Of a stretch of 64,000 nucleotides of DNA, positions 51,418 through 60,108 are shown one piece after another. Where the stretch lies: assembly GCF_001544555.2 (NCBI RefSeq), contig NZ_FCOK02000015.1, forward strand, positions 62,001-126,000. Direction: 5' to 3'. The notes beneath the pieces are model-generated. The model ran no database searches, was not told the DNA's origin, and worked only from the letters and a program-made list of their open reading frames with translations. The stretch is from Caballeronia udeis. Its GTDB lineage: Bacteria; Pseudomonadota; Gammaproteobacteria; Burkholderiales; Burkholderiaceae. Position 1 is the first letter of the stretch; every line of letters begins with the position of its first letter. A program made the position numbers and the translations under genes.

Positions 51418-51940
51418 CGCGGCACCCGTAGTCAACGATGGGTCGAAGCCCAGCAACCAGCGCGGCAAATTCGCCGCGTTTTTTCTCGGTGTGCTTCTGC
51501 TGGTTGTCGGGTTCTGGTGCAAGCCGATCCTCACGCTCGGTTTCGATCCTCAAAGCGAGCGCTGCCTGCCTGACCTGCATCTTGCGCTGCTCGTTCACGA
51601 AGCTCCGCAGACCGTACACGATGGAGACCTCATCTTCTGGAAGCCGAGCGGCGCACTCGCTGGCTTCAAGGAACAGTTCATTCTCAAGGAAGTCGCCGGC
51701 GTTCCTGGGGACCACGTGACGATCAGGGACGGCAAGGTGCAGATCAATGGAAAGACTGTGGTTCAGGGGTTTCCGCTGGCCCGCTTCTATCACCGAAGCG
51801 CAAATGATTTCAATCGCGATGAAACCATTCCTGCGGGCGAGTTCTTTATGGTCGGCGTGCATCCGCTGTCGAACGACTCGCGCTATTGGGGCTATCTGGA
51901 CGCGCACCAGATATCCGGTTTTGCCTACAAACTTTTCTGA
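51410..51940 (+). CDS. TraF-type (S26) signal peptidase
   Basis: A 176-residue membrane-anchored peptidase: helix FAAFFLGVLLLVVGFWCKPI, then RCLPDLHLALLV at the place where S26/TraF peptidases carry SMPxGLY, then FILKEVAGVPGDHVTIRDGK with the catalytic Lys, and NDSRYWGYLDAHQISGFA. A Cys appears where the nucleophilic Ser is expected. It probably processes the pilin or another transfer protein. Overlaps trbI by 8 bp. Confidence 0.8.
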   Translation: MNSAAPVVNDGSKPSNQRGKFAAFFLGVLLLVVGFWCKPILTLGFDPQSERCLPDLHLALLVHEAPQTVHDGDLIFWKPSGALAGFKEQFILKEVAGVPGDHVTIRDGKVQINGKTVVQGFPLARFYHRSANDFNRDETIPAGEFFMVGVHPLSNDSRYWGYLDAHQISGFAYKLF

Positions 51941-51950
51941 CGACTACAAC

Positions 51951-52937
51951 ATGCCCGGCCGCCGAAATACCGTTCTCGCCCTGCTGGTTGCCGTCAGTTC
52001 ACTGGCGGCATCTGCCGTTGCGTTCGCGCAGCAAGTCGCTCCGCGCGGCGACGACTACGGCGACGCCTTTCTGAACTACGAACCCTACGTGACACCGGGC
52101 CAGAAACCCGACGCCGAACCCAAACCGGCGCCGCAGGCCGCAGCGCCGGCACCTGCTTCCGCTGCCAAGCCGACCGGTAGCCAAACCGTCGACGTCGCTT
52201 TTCTGCGTAAGGTTTATCCAATGCTGGAAGAGCGCGCGATCAACGACCCGACTGACGCCAATGTTTCCGCCTACATGTACACCAAGCGCATCGTCATGGA
52301 TAAGGCTCAACGGTTCAGCGAGGCCGTTACGCGGGTGCTGCACGAGGATCCTGTGCTGGACGAAAACAATCGTGTCCCCTATGCGTCGACGGGCGCGATC
52401 GCGGTACGAAACGCGGACTATCAGGCCCAGCAGAAGGCTGTACAGGAGCTTTCTCAAGTTGGCGGTCTGGTCGTGTTCGTAGATAGCTCCTGCAGGTTCT
52501 GCGCGATGGAGCTGCCAGTGCTGGGGATGCTTAAAAATGGATACGGCCTTGAGTACGTCGTGATATCGCTCGACGGCACGAAGCCCAAGGGATTCAAGGG
52601 CAACGTGATGCAGGACAACGGGCTGTTTCACAAGCTGAATCTCAAGCTCACTCCGTCTGTCGTTTTCGTTCCTCATCCCAAGGCCTATGACGGCTCGACC
52701 GATCCGAACCGGTATCTCGTCGTGTCGCAAGGCTTCTATGCGGAAGACGAACTGATCAAACAGATCGCCTATGCCGGTCACGATACGCGATTACTCAGCG
52801 CTGATGTCATGCGGGATTTGAGCGTGTGGGATCGTGGCGTAGCGACGAGCACTGACCTGCAAAGCCTGAAGCTCGACCCGAACAAGCCGGATACGTTCAG
52901 AGAAACCCTCCAACCTTACTTGCTCAAGCAGTACTAG
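51951..52937 (+). CDS. traF: Pilus assembly protein TraF
   Basis: A 328-residue periplasmic protein; start MPGRRNTVLALLVAVSSLAA with signal. A thioredoxin-like domain in the second half has CRFC in VVFVDSSCRFCAMELPVLGM and cis-Pro in LTPSVVFVPHP. F TraF usually lacks the CxxC; this one keeps it, as in SXT-like relatives. It helps fold TraH and TraG-partner proteins. Confidence 0.9.
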   Translation: MPGRRNTVLALLVAVSSLAASAVAFAQQVAPRGDDYGDAFLNYEPYVTPGQKPDAEPKPAPQAAAPAPASAAKPTGSQTVDVAFLRKVYPMLEERAINDPTDANVSAYMYTKRIVMDKAQRFSEAVTRVLHEDPVLDENNRVPYASTGAIAVRNADYQAQQKAVQELSQVGGLVVFVDSSCRFCAMELPVLGMLKNGYGLEYVVISLDGTKPKGFKGNVMQDNGLFHKLNLKLTPSVVFVPHPKAYDGSTDPNRYLVVSQGFYAEDELIKQIAYAGHDTRLLSADVMRDLSVWDRGVATSTDLQSLKLDPNKPDTFRETLQPYLLKQY

Positions 52938-52946
52938 GAGTCGCCC

Positions 52947-54428
52947 ATGCGTCTAAAACATTTCCTGGCGGCCATCGTGCTTATGGTCGCCCCGATATTC
53001 GCCTTCGCGGGGATCTTTGCGGACCTCGGCTCGATGGTCATGAGCAATTCGACAGCGCCCAGCACAATGAGCACCAAAGACCGGGTCGGAGTGTTCATGG
53101 GAGGATTCACCATGCGGACTCCGATCTCGGCCGTGAACCTCATTACCTTCGACCCGCCACGCATTGACGCTGGGTGCGGTGGCATTGACCTGTACGGGGG
53201 TTCGTTTAGCTTCATCAATGGCCAGCAATTGATCCAGATCTTCCGTCAGGTTGCGGCCGACGCCGCTGGCCTCGCGTTCAAGGCTGCTATCAAGGCGATC
53301 TCGCCCTCGCTCGACGCGTTGATCACCGAGTTTCAGACGCTGCTGCAAAACATGAATAACCTGGCAAAGAATTCCTGCCAGATGGCGCACATGCTTGTCG
53401 ATCCCGCGGCTTCGGCGTTGTCGAATGCAGTCAATGGTGACGGCAACATTGCGGGTACGAACTCGAACATGTTCTCCGACGCCTTCGGTGGACTGACCAA
53501 CTATCTGTCGCAGGCGAATTCGTACCTCAAACAGCAGTCGGCTAATAACCCGAAGAGCGGCAACGCACTGGTCAAGACGGTTGTGTCTTCTGGCGCATCC
53601 TCGATCATGGGGCTTGCCGGTCTCGGCAACGTCGACGGCAGCGGTGATGATCCGACCAATCCGAACAGTCTGAACAACGAGATCCTCTACGCGCTGCTCG
53701 GCTACAACATTGATGCCGTGCCTTGCAATAGCTACAACGGTGCAGGTCAAGCGCCGTCAACCAGCACTCCCGCGAATAATACGGTGGGACAGGTCACGTG
53801 CTCTGGACCGGCTCTCATTACCCTCGACGACATTATCAAGGGTGGCGGCAGCGGCTCATTGAACCCAAATACACCGTTGTCGCTGTATCAGTGTGTCAAT
53901 CCGAGCGGAAGCATTACCGGCGGTGTGGACGATCAGATCTGTACGCAGATGCGGGTGATTCCGTTCAACTATCAAGGCATCCAGGGGTGGGTGAATACGA
54001 TGTTGTTTGGGTCGCCGGACCCCGCCTCGTCCATTACCGGAACCTCGATCATCGGGCAGGTGAACAGCGGGCAGTCGACACAATTTACGGCATCGCAAAT
54101 CCAGTTCATGAACCAGGCTGGCGTGCCGCTGGCGGCTCTGCTGGCCAAGACCTCGAATCCGAATACCCGTATCGCAATCGCCGAGCGTCTTGCGCCGCAC
54201 ATTGTCGATTGCGTGGCGTCGCATGTAGGAGAGGTTCTCTACAAGGGATCGAACCTCATCCAGACAACGACAGGTTTCGATATCACCAAGGACGAGAAGG
54301 ATCGTATTGCACAGCTGCGTGGCGATTTTCTGACCAAGGAAACGGCGTGCAACAACAGCGACGTGCTGTTCAAGATCGTCTCGGAAATCAACGAGGACAC
54401 GCGTTTCACGGCCTCCAACATCAAGTAA
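52947..54428 (+). CDS. traH: Pilus assembly protein TraH
   Basis: A 493-residue periplasmic/outer-membrane protein with signal AIVLMVAPIFAFAGIFAD. TraH features: PPRIDAGCGGIDLYGGSFSF, the QSANNPKSGN region and multiple Cys residues, ending TKETACNNSDVLFKIVSEIN. Length is near F TraH. It is required for pilus extension and probably forms the channel base with TraF and TraG. Confidence 0.95.
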   Translation: MRLKHFLAAIVLMVAPIFAFAGIFADLGSMVMSNSTAPSTMSTKDRVGVFMGGFTMRTPISAVNLITFDPPRIDAGCGGIDLYGGSFSFINGQQLIQIFRQVAADAAGLAFKAAIKAISPSLDALITEFQTLLQNMNNLAKNSCQMAHMLVDPAASALSNAVNGDGNIAGTNSNMFSDAFGGLTNYLSQANSYLKQQSANNPKSGNALVKTVVSSGASSIMGLAGLGNVDGSGDDPTNPNSLNNEILYALLGYNIDAVPCNSYNGAGQAPSTSTPANNTVGQVTCSGPALITLDDIIKGGGSGSLNPNTPLSLYQCVNPSGSITGGVDDQICTQMRVIPFNYQGIQGWVNTMLFGSPDPASSITGTSIIGQVNSGQSTQFTASQIQFMNQAGVPLAALLAKTSNPNTRIAIAERLAPHIVDCVASHVGEVLYKGSNLIQTTTGFDITKDEKDRIAQLRGDFLTKETACNNSDVLFKIVSEINEDTRFTASNIK

Positions 54429-54445
54429 CCGAACGGGGCGTATCA

Positions 54446-57400
54446 GTGGCTATACCTACCTTAACGTACTATTCGGTCAGCGCGGACCTCACGACCCTGA
54501 GTGCCGTCCTCAACGGCGTCGCGATGATCTGTCAGCAGAACGCCCTGATCTGGGGTTTCGCGTTCGCCGTGGGGCTGTGGCGTCTGCTTTCGACCGCGAC
54601 CAGTGCCGCGCTGAAAGGCGCGAACGGGCAGGGGGGCGCGGTGCTCGCGTCCGGATCAATGAGTGCTTTCATGCCGTTCATTCTGGCGATGACACTCACC
54701 AATCCCATGCTGCAGGGAACCGTCCAGCTGGAGTCGACCATCAACGGAGCCGTGACCGAAGTCGATCACGTTCCGCTGGCGATCTCGGCCATCCCGGCTT
54801 TCGGCAGCGTGCTTTCACAGAATCTGAACCAGCTTTTCTCTACTGCGTTCCAGAACGTCGACGCCGAATATCCAGCGATTTCGGCCACGGCCAACGGCTT
54901 TCTGAACCCACTGAAAGTGTTGTTGACCTCCCGTACGGCCATGGTTCGGCTGGGTGGTGTCGATTCGGAAGTGAAGACTGTACTGGCCGCGTGTCTTGGT
55001 CCGGACTCGGGCGTGAACTACGCGAATATCCAGAATCTTGTGATGAACGCCGGCAACACGGGCGCGACCACTTCACAGTCAATCGAAATCAACGGCACAA
55101 ATCCGACCGCGCTCGGCGCGCTGCTCTATCAGGCGTCACTCAATACCAGCGGGATGGTCAACGATCCGGGCCTGAACGCCACGAACATGCTCTCGTGCTC
55201 GGCAGCGGCCAATCAAGTGGCGAACGACGTCACGAATGCGCTCAACTCGGTCGAATTTACGCGCGTGATCCAGGGCGCGGTCAACGGGATGGACTCGCCT
55301 GTTCCGGGAGCGGATTACAGCTTTAACACCGTCGCGTCGCAATACAACGCAGTCACTACCGCGAACACGCTCGGTGGTGTGTTTGCCGGCGGCACCGGGC
55401 AGTCGAATGCGGAGTTCATGAACCTGATCTTCTCGGAGATGGTGCAGAACGACCTCAACTGTTTGCGGGCGAGCAGCGACACGCTGACCGAATGTGAAGC
55501 GACAGCGCTGCAAGCTTCGGAAGTCGAGCGCAACAATTTGCAGCAGGCAGCGAGTGAAGTGCCCATGCTCCGCTATGCCGGCAGCTTCGGCAATTACCTG
55601 ATCGCCCTGATCATCGGCCTCGGGCCCGTCATCATCATGTTCATGATGTTCGCCGGCGTAGACGCTGGAAAGTGTGTCAAGACCGCTGCGCACATTATGG
55701 TGTGGCCGCTGCTCGTCGTGAACGTTGGCGCGGAGCTGGTCAACGGCATGCTGTGCATCGACGTGGCGAACTACCTTCAATCGATCCGGCAAGGTGGCTG
55801 GCTGTCGCAGGCGACCACGCTGGCCGCGTACAAGGAACTCAGCCTGCAGATCGGCGTCGGCTCGCACATCATGGCAAGCCTGCCGGTTCTGATGAGTCTG
55901 ATTTTCGGCCTCGGCGAGTCGTCCGCAATGACGAGCGTGGCCACGACCATTGCGCCCAAGAGCAAAGATGTCGAAGAGAACCTTGCGCCTACGCCTGCAT
56001 CAACACGGCCCATGTTTGAGAACAGCTCGGTCGGCACTATCAGCCAGCTGGGAAATGGGTCCGGCAAGCTCGCAATGCAAGGCAGCCTGGATGCCGTGTC
56101 GACGACGTCCACCTTCGGCAATTCGGTGCGGGACGCGGGCCGCGTGCTGACGCAGTCTGACACCCGCAGTCAGGCGATCAGCTCGGGACAGACGAATCTC
56201 GCCGAGTGGCGGGAGGCGATGAGTACAGGCAACTACAGCAAACTCGGCATTGATCAGTCAATCGGGCAGTCGGTTGCCACGAACTACAACAAGGAACAGC
56301 AGGCGCAGAACCAGTTGCATGCCGGTAGCGGCCTGACCGGGCTACGGAGCAACACCAATGCGACAAACGCCGGCATGGGCGGCAACATCGGTGCGAGCAC
56401 CGGCAAGATGGGCGGGCTTAGCCTTTCCGCAGGCGCGCACGGCGACACCGGTACGGCCGCGCAGGACTCATTGCAGGCCAATCAGGATCGTGGTCGTTCT
56501 GAAAATTTCAACAATTCTGTCGCGCTGACCAAGGCGTTGTCCGACACGATGTCGCAGTATCAGAACACCAGCGCGGGCAAACAGGCGTCAAGCGATCTGT
56601 CGAGAAGCCTGAGTACCCAGCAGTCCTATCAAAAGACGCTCAGCGAGGTTCAATCGACGAGCGACGCTGCGTCTCAAGGCGTCCACGAAAGCTCCAGTTT
56701 CGTGGACCTCAGCTCGAAGATCGGTTCCGAAGAAATTGCATGGCAACAGAAAACCAATCCAGAATACGCGGCGTTCCAGGCCATTGACGGGCGCAAATTC
56801 AACGATAACGCAGCGGCCGGCAAGTACCTGGCCACCGCTTCGTCCGACGCGAATTCCGGCTCGACAGGTCGACTTGTAGGTGACTCCGCAGGACAGGAAG
56901 CGATCAACCGTCACCGGGCGGCCGTCATGCTCGCGCAGGATCAGAGCGCCAAGCCGGAAGACAGGCTTGCAGCAGCCCGCTATCTGACCGATGAAGGTCG
57001 GGCGATGCAGCACATGCGATTCGACCCGACCAACACGGGCCCGATGAACATGGACATCGCGGCTCCTGCGGACCGCACCGGCGTCAACAGTGGCGGGTTG
57101 CAGGGCGCTGCCAATTCAAGGACACCTGGCGCGATCGTTCCTGCCGTGCCGACGACCCAGCGCAGCCCGTTTACTGCACCGGCCGCCAACGACCCGGTAG
57201 CGGCAGCTCACCGTCGCGCATCTGGCGTTACGCATCATGACGCTGGCCGCTCGCCGGCGCCTGCGAGCGCGGGTGCCGCTCCTGCAGCACCTGCAGCGCC
57301 CCAAATCGCGGGCGTTCCAAGCCTGCCAGTAGCGCCCGCGCCCCAATTCAACCTTGCTCCGGATCTGAAGAGAGAGGTTGAGACGGGCGTGCCAGCTGCC

Positions 57401-57649
57401 CAACGAGGGATCGAAAAGCAGGTCACTGGCGCGGAGCACCTGGCGGCTGACTCCGGGCTCGATGCGAATGGCCACGGCACCGTTGCGAGAACGGCAGCAA
57501 ACGTGGCAGACAACGTGGTCGACGCAGGCCGGCCGGCGGGCGCTTCGTCCCGTACGCGTCTCGGCAACACCGATACTCCGGCAAAACCGGCGCCGACGCC
57601 GCCGGCTGCCGAACCGAAGTCGCGCTTTGTCAGACGCGGGCCGCGTTGA
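54446..57649 (+). CDS. traG: Mating-pair stabilisation protein TraG
   Basis: A 1067-residue inner-membrane protein. The GTG start at 54446 follows the traH stop by 17 bp; the longer open frame upstream overlaps traH and is not used. The N-terminal TraG_N domain has five or more transmembrane helices (for example LIALIIGLGPVIIMFMMFAG), VirB6-like. The C-terminal half is a long, Ser/Gln/Ala-rich periplasmic or exported domain ending RSRFVRRGP-like. In F this C-terminus takes part in mating-pair stabilisation and entry exclusion. Confidence 0.93.
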   Translation: MAIPTLTYYSVSADLTTLSAVLNGVAMICQQNALIWGFAFAVGLWRLLSTATSAALKGANGQGGAVLASGSMSAFMPFILAMTLTNPMLQGTVQLESTINGAVTEVDHVPLAISAIPAFGSVLSQNLNQLFSTAFQNVDAEYPAISATANGFLNPLKVLLTSRTAMVRLGGVDSEVKTVLAACLGPDSGVNYANIQNLVMNAGNTGATTSQSIEINGTNPTALGALLYQASLNTSGMVNDPGLNATNMLSCSAAANQVANDVTNALNSVEFTRVIQGAVNGMDSPVPGADYSFNTVASQYNAVTTANTLGGVFAGGTGQSNAEFMNLIFSEMVQNDLNCLRASSDTLTECEATALQASEVERNNLQQAASEVPMLRYAGSFGNYLIALIIGLGPVIIMFMMFAGVDAGKCVKTAAHIMVWPLLVVNVGAELVNGMLCIDVANYLQSIRQGGWLSQATTLAAYKELSLQIGVGSHIMASLPVLMSLIFGLGESSAMTSVATTIAPKSKDVEENLAPTPASTRPMFENSSVGTISQLGNGSGKLAMQGSLDAVSTTSTFGNSVRDAGRVLTQSDTRSQAISSGQTNLAEWREAMSTGNYSKLGIDQSIGQSVATNYNKEQQAQNQLHAGSGLTGLRSNTNATNAGMGGNIGASTGKMGGLSLSAGAHGDTGTAAQDSLQANQDRGRSENFNNSVALTKALSDTMSQYQNTSAGKQASSDLSRSLSTQQSYQKTLSEVQSTSDAASQGVHESSSFVDLSSKIGSEEIAWQQKTNPEYAAFQAIDGRKFNDNAAAGKYLATASSDANSGSTGRLVGDSAGQEAINRHRAAVMLAQDQSAKPEDRLAAARYLTDEGRAMQHMRFDPTNTGPMNMDIAAPADRTGVNSGGLQGAANSRTPGAIVPAVPTTQRSPFTAPAANDPVAAAHRRASGVTHHDAGRSPAPASAGAAPAAPAAPQIAGVPSLPVAPAPQFNLAPDLKREVETGVPAAQRGIEKQVTGAEHLAADSGLDANGHGTVARTAANVADNVVDAGRPAGASSRTRLGNTDTPAKPAPTPPAAEPKSRFVRRGPR

Positions 57650-57739
57650 GTTGATCCCTGATACGTGGAGCGCGATGGTGCGCTCCACGTCGACACAATA
57701 CGCCCCGAACCGCGAAACCAATTTTGTCCCGGAGGAAAG

Positions 57740-58681
57740 GTGATAGAGGACACTGTTGCAAAGGTCGTGCCTGCTGGCTTGGTTGCGGTAGCAACTGCTT
57801 TCCTCGCCGTGCTCAACGAACCAGATTGGGGCGACTTATATTCCGCCTTCGATCATGCATTCGAAACAGCGCTGACTGCACCCGACGTGGATCTGTCCCA
57901 GCTCGATGCGATTCCCGAGCTTGCGCCAATCCACGACGCGGCACAACGATACGCGACATCAAAGGAAGCGCAACGAAAGGCCGCCGGCAATCATGCCATC
58001 TGGCTCGCCTCACTGCCGACTGCAGCCGAATTGATGGCCGAAGTGAATGCTTCTGAAGGGAGTTACGACTTCCACGGCTACACACTCTGGCGGGAGTGCG
58101 ATGGCTGGTCTTTGACCAACGCGTACGGTGTGGACAACTGCGCGTTCCTGTCGCGCGAGGGTCATTTCGAATGGCTGCTGGAATCCGTCAGGAGAGGCGA
58201 AGACCTCGGTCCGGTTCCGCCGTATTGCCAGGATCCGGACGACGATGATCGCCGCTCGCCCGAAGACGATCGGTTCGATGCGTGTGATAGCGCCGCCCTG
58301 TTGATGCTTGAGAGGCTCTGGCCCGATTCGCCGACCGACGATACGGCAGCAGAAAGCCTTTTCAGCCTTGCGCTCAATGCCCGCGTTGAGTCCGCGCTCA
58401 TGTGGCTCCTGGTCACTGCGGGCGATGTCGGCACGGAAGCCTTCGACCGGCACAGGTCGGATGCATGGACGTTTGCCGAGCGCGCCGGGTATCTCTTTTC
58501 GGGCGAGCCGATGCCGCATCTGCTGCAAGACGACACCGAGCTTCAGGAGGCATGGACATGCGGTAGTGAGCGTGGAGAAACGGACAGGAGAACCGCCCGT
58601 GCCAAACTGGACCGCGTTCGGCGTGGGCTATTGACTGCGATTAACGACAGTACCTCTTCCGGTTCACAGCCCCTGCAGTAA
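57740..58681 (+). CDS. Hypothetical acidic protein
   Basis: A 313-residue protein from a GTG start with an ideal GGAGG site. It is acidic, with WRECDGWSLTNAYGVDNCAF, a PDDDDRRSPEDDR run and a helical second half. No domain recognised. Last plus-strand gene after traG; possibly an accessory or cargo gene. Confidence 0.6.
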   Translation: MIEDTVAKVVPAGLVAVATAFLAVLNEPDWGDLYSAFDHAFETALTAPDVDLSQLDAIPELAPIHDAAQRYATSKEAQRKAAGNHAIWLASLPTAAELMAEVNASEGSYDFHGYTLWRECDGWSLTNAYGVDNCAFLSREGHFEWLLESVRRGEDLGPVPPYCQDPDDDDRRSPEDDRFDACDSAALLMLERLWPDSPTDDTAAESLFSLALNARVESALMWLLVTAGDVGTEAFDRHRSDAWTFAERAGYLFSGEPMPHLLQDDTELQEAWTCGSERGETDRRTARAKLDRVRRGLLTAINDSTSSGSQPLQ

Positions 58682-58821
58682 TTTGGAAACGGGCTTTCAT
58701 AAGTGCCAAACGAATGCGCGGACACCTATTAATTCTTAAATCTTTCGTTAAAAGAGATGGGTTTCGGTAAATACCGTTTCGTGCTAGTCTGAAAGAAAAT
58801 CAATGCAAATAGAGGTGAAAA

Positions 58822-59016
58822 ATGGCGATGTTAAAAAAGGCGGCGCTGAAAGTCCTCGAACTGATCAAGCGTATTCCGATTGCAGCAGGCCCCGGCGGCT
58901 ACAACGGCGGCAATTCTTATGGTGGCCCGGCAAAAGGAATAAATCACAACGGGGTTGGCCTGGGCGCTCCGGGTCCGAAGAACAAGTTCGGCATGAACGG
59001 CCGCTCGGGGTATTGA
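58822..59016 (+). CDS. Small peptide: cationic helix plus Gly-rich tail
   Basis: A 64-residue peptide. The first 20 residues (MAMLKKAALKVLELIKRIPI) form a cationic amphipathic helix; the rest is Gly/Asn/Pro-rich (GPGGYNGGNSYGGPAKGINH and more). AGAGGTG precedes the ATG. A promoter-like TTTCGG-N17-TAGTCT lies at 58762-58790 with a CGGTA-AA-TACCG dyad, and a terminator follows the gene. It resembles an antimicrobial or secreted peptide in composition; no family recognised. Confidence 0.6.
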   Translation: MAMLKKAALKVLELIKRIPIAAGPGGYNGGNSYGGPAKGINHNGVGLGAPGPKNKFGMNGRSGY

Positions 59017-59080
59017 GCGCCGGCTGAGCTGGCGTGTCGTACCGGTTTCGGTCTGGCTGCGCTAAACGGGAAATAGCAAA

Positions 59081-59113
59081 GGGCTGGTTTTCGCATGCGA
59101 AACCAGCCCTTTT
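59081..59113. terminator. Intrinsic terminator containing palindrome copy 5
   Basis: GGGCTGGTT / AACCAGCCC arms enclose the recurrent TTTCGCATGCGAAA core (59089-59102), and a TTTTT run follows on the plus strand (AAA on the other). It lies between the small peptide gene and the convergent regulator at 59130. Confidence 0.85.
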
Positions 59114-59129
59114 TCTATGGCGCCGCCGC

Positions 59130-59651
59130 CTACCAGTCGAACGCAGCGCCCTCGCACATCGGCTGCTCCGAGCCGGCCGTTCGCTTTTTCAACGCATTGC
59201 GCACCGTAGACGGTTTCACCTTGTACAGGTCAGCGATCGCATCGATCGTCATGCCCGAATCGAAAAGTTTCAGCCATGTCTCCAGCCGCTGCTCTCTGAC
59301 GTCCTGCGCCGTCAAGCCCATTGCCTTCCGAAAGCCCGCCTCGATGGCCTTCTGGCCGCGCTTCTTCGCCTCGGTGTAGGAAAATTTCCGCTTGCGGTAC
59401 AGCGTGTTCAAGACGGACTCGGGCTTGACCTTGTAGAGCGAGGCCACGAGGTCGACGCTCATGCCGGACTCGAGCAGGCGGATCCACGTGTCGTAGCGAA
59501 TCTCCAGTACCTGGCTGGCCGTGATGCCTAGTTGCTTGCGATAGGAAAAGACCTGCATGTGCTTCGCGCCGATGGACTCCGCGATTTGAGTATCGGCGAC
59601 ACCCTTGCCCAGACCTTTTTTAATAAGTGTTTTTTGTTCGTCAGTCAGCAT
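59130..59651 (-). CDS. Regulator with duplicated helix-turn-helix unit
   Basis: A 173-residue basic protein starting MLTDEQKTLIKKGLGKGVAD. Two similar units of about 35 residues are visible: WIRLLESGMSVDLVASLYKV-KPESV and WLKLFDSGMTIDAIADLYKV-KPSTV, each a helix-turn-helix of the resolvase/TrfB kind. A third weaker unit is near the N-terminus (ADTQIAESIGAKHMQVFSYR). Likely a DNA-binding regulator of the plasmid. The upstream region carries a KorA-operator-like dyad. Confidence 0.75.
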   Translation of the reverse strand: MLTDEQKTLIKKGLGKGVADTQIAESIGAKHMQVFSYRKQLGITASQVLEIRYDTWIRLLESGMSVDLVASLYKVKPESVLNTLYRKRKFSYTEAKKRGQKAIEAGFRKAMGLTAQDVREQRLETWLKLFDSGMTIDAIADLYKVKPSTVRNALKKRTAGSEQPMCEGAAFDW

Positions 59652-60108
59652 AGCGGTCCATCGGGAGCATTGGGATGCCACGTACAGGATCAGACTCTGC
59701 CATGCCGCGGCCCGCTGGCAGCGACACAAGCATGGCGAAAACCGACAGATCAGATCCGGGGGAAAGCGACTTGCGAAGCGTATCGAGCATGTGCGGAGCG
59801 CCGCTACCCGGACTAGATATTACATTACAAATACATAACAAGGAACCGGACCCTAAAAAAGGTGCCGGAACACCCCTGCCACTGTACATCGTCATTTAAA
59901 GTTCGGAAAGAATGTAGCTGTGACGCCCGTCACAAAAGGTGTTTACCGTGGTTTACTAAACCACGGACGCGGGACTGGCGCGCGCAATAGTATCGGATTG
60001 AACATGACAAGACTGTTAATAATTGTAATGTAAGGAAAATGCAAAGAGCATTTGGCAGCCTGCGACGCTCTGTCCCCGCCCTGCCCGCCGTACTGCCCGC
60101 GTGGCATA
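59652..60108. other. Intergenic region with strong dyads
   Basis: No gene is supported in these 457 bp. An operator-like dyad is at 59946-59966 and an AT-rich stretch (TTAATAATTGTAATG) at about 60017-60031. It should contain the promoter of the 59130 regulator. Confidence 0.5.
59946..59966. promoter_or_regulatory. KorA-operator-like dyad
   Basis: A perfect dyad with 10-bp arms around a single C; its centre GTTTACTAAAC resembles the IncP KorA operator GTTTAGCTAAAC. It lies upstream of the regulator gene at 59130, and a KorA-like protein is encoded at 30064. Confidence 0.55.

Noticed and set aside
53798..54445. Upstream extension of the traG frame
   Set aside because: It overlaps traH entirely, reads as low-complexity Arg/Gly sequence and lacks a start signal; the GTG at 54446 is better.
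59675..59899. 74-codon plus-strand frame in the gap after the regulator gene
   Set aside because: Despite a fair ribosome-binding site, the sequence is Ser/Pro/Asp-rich without fold pattern and lies over the regulator's probable promoter.
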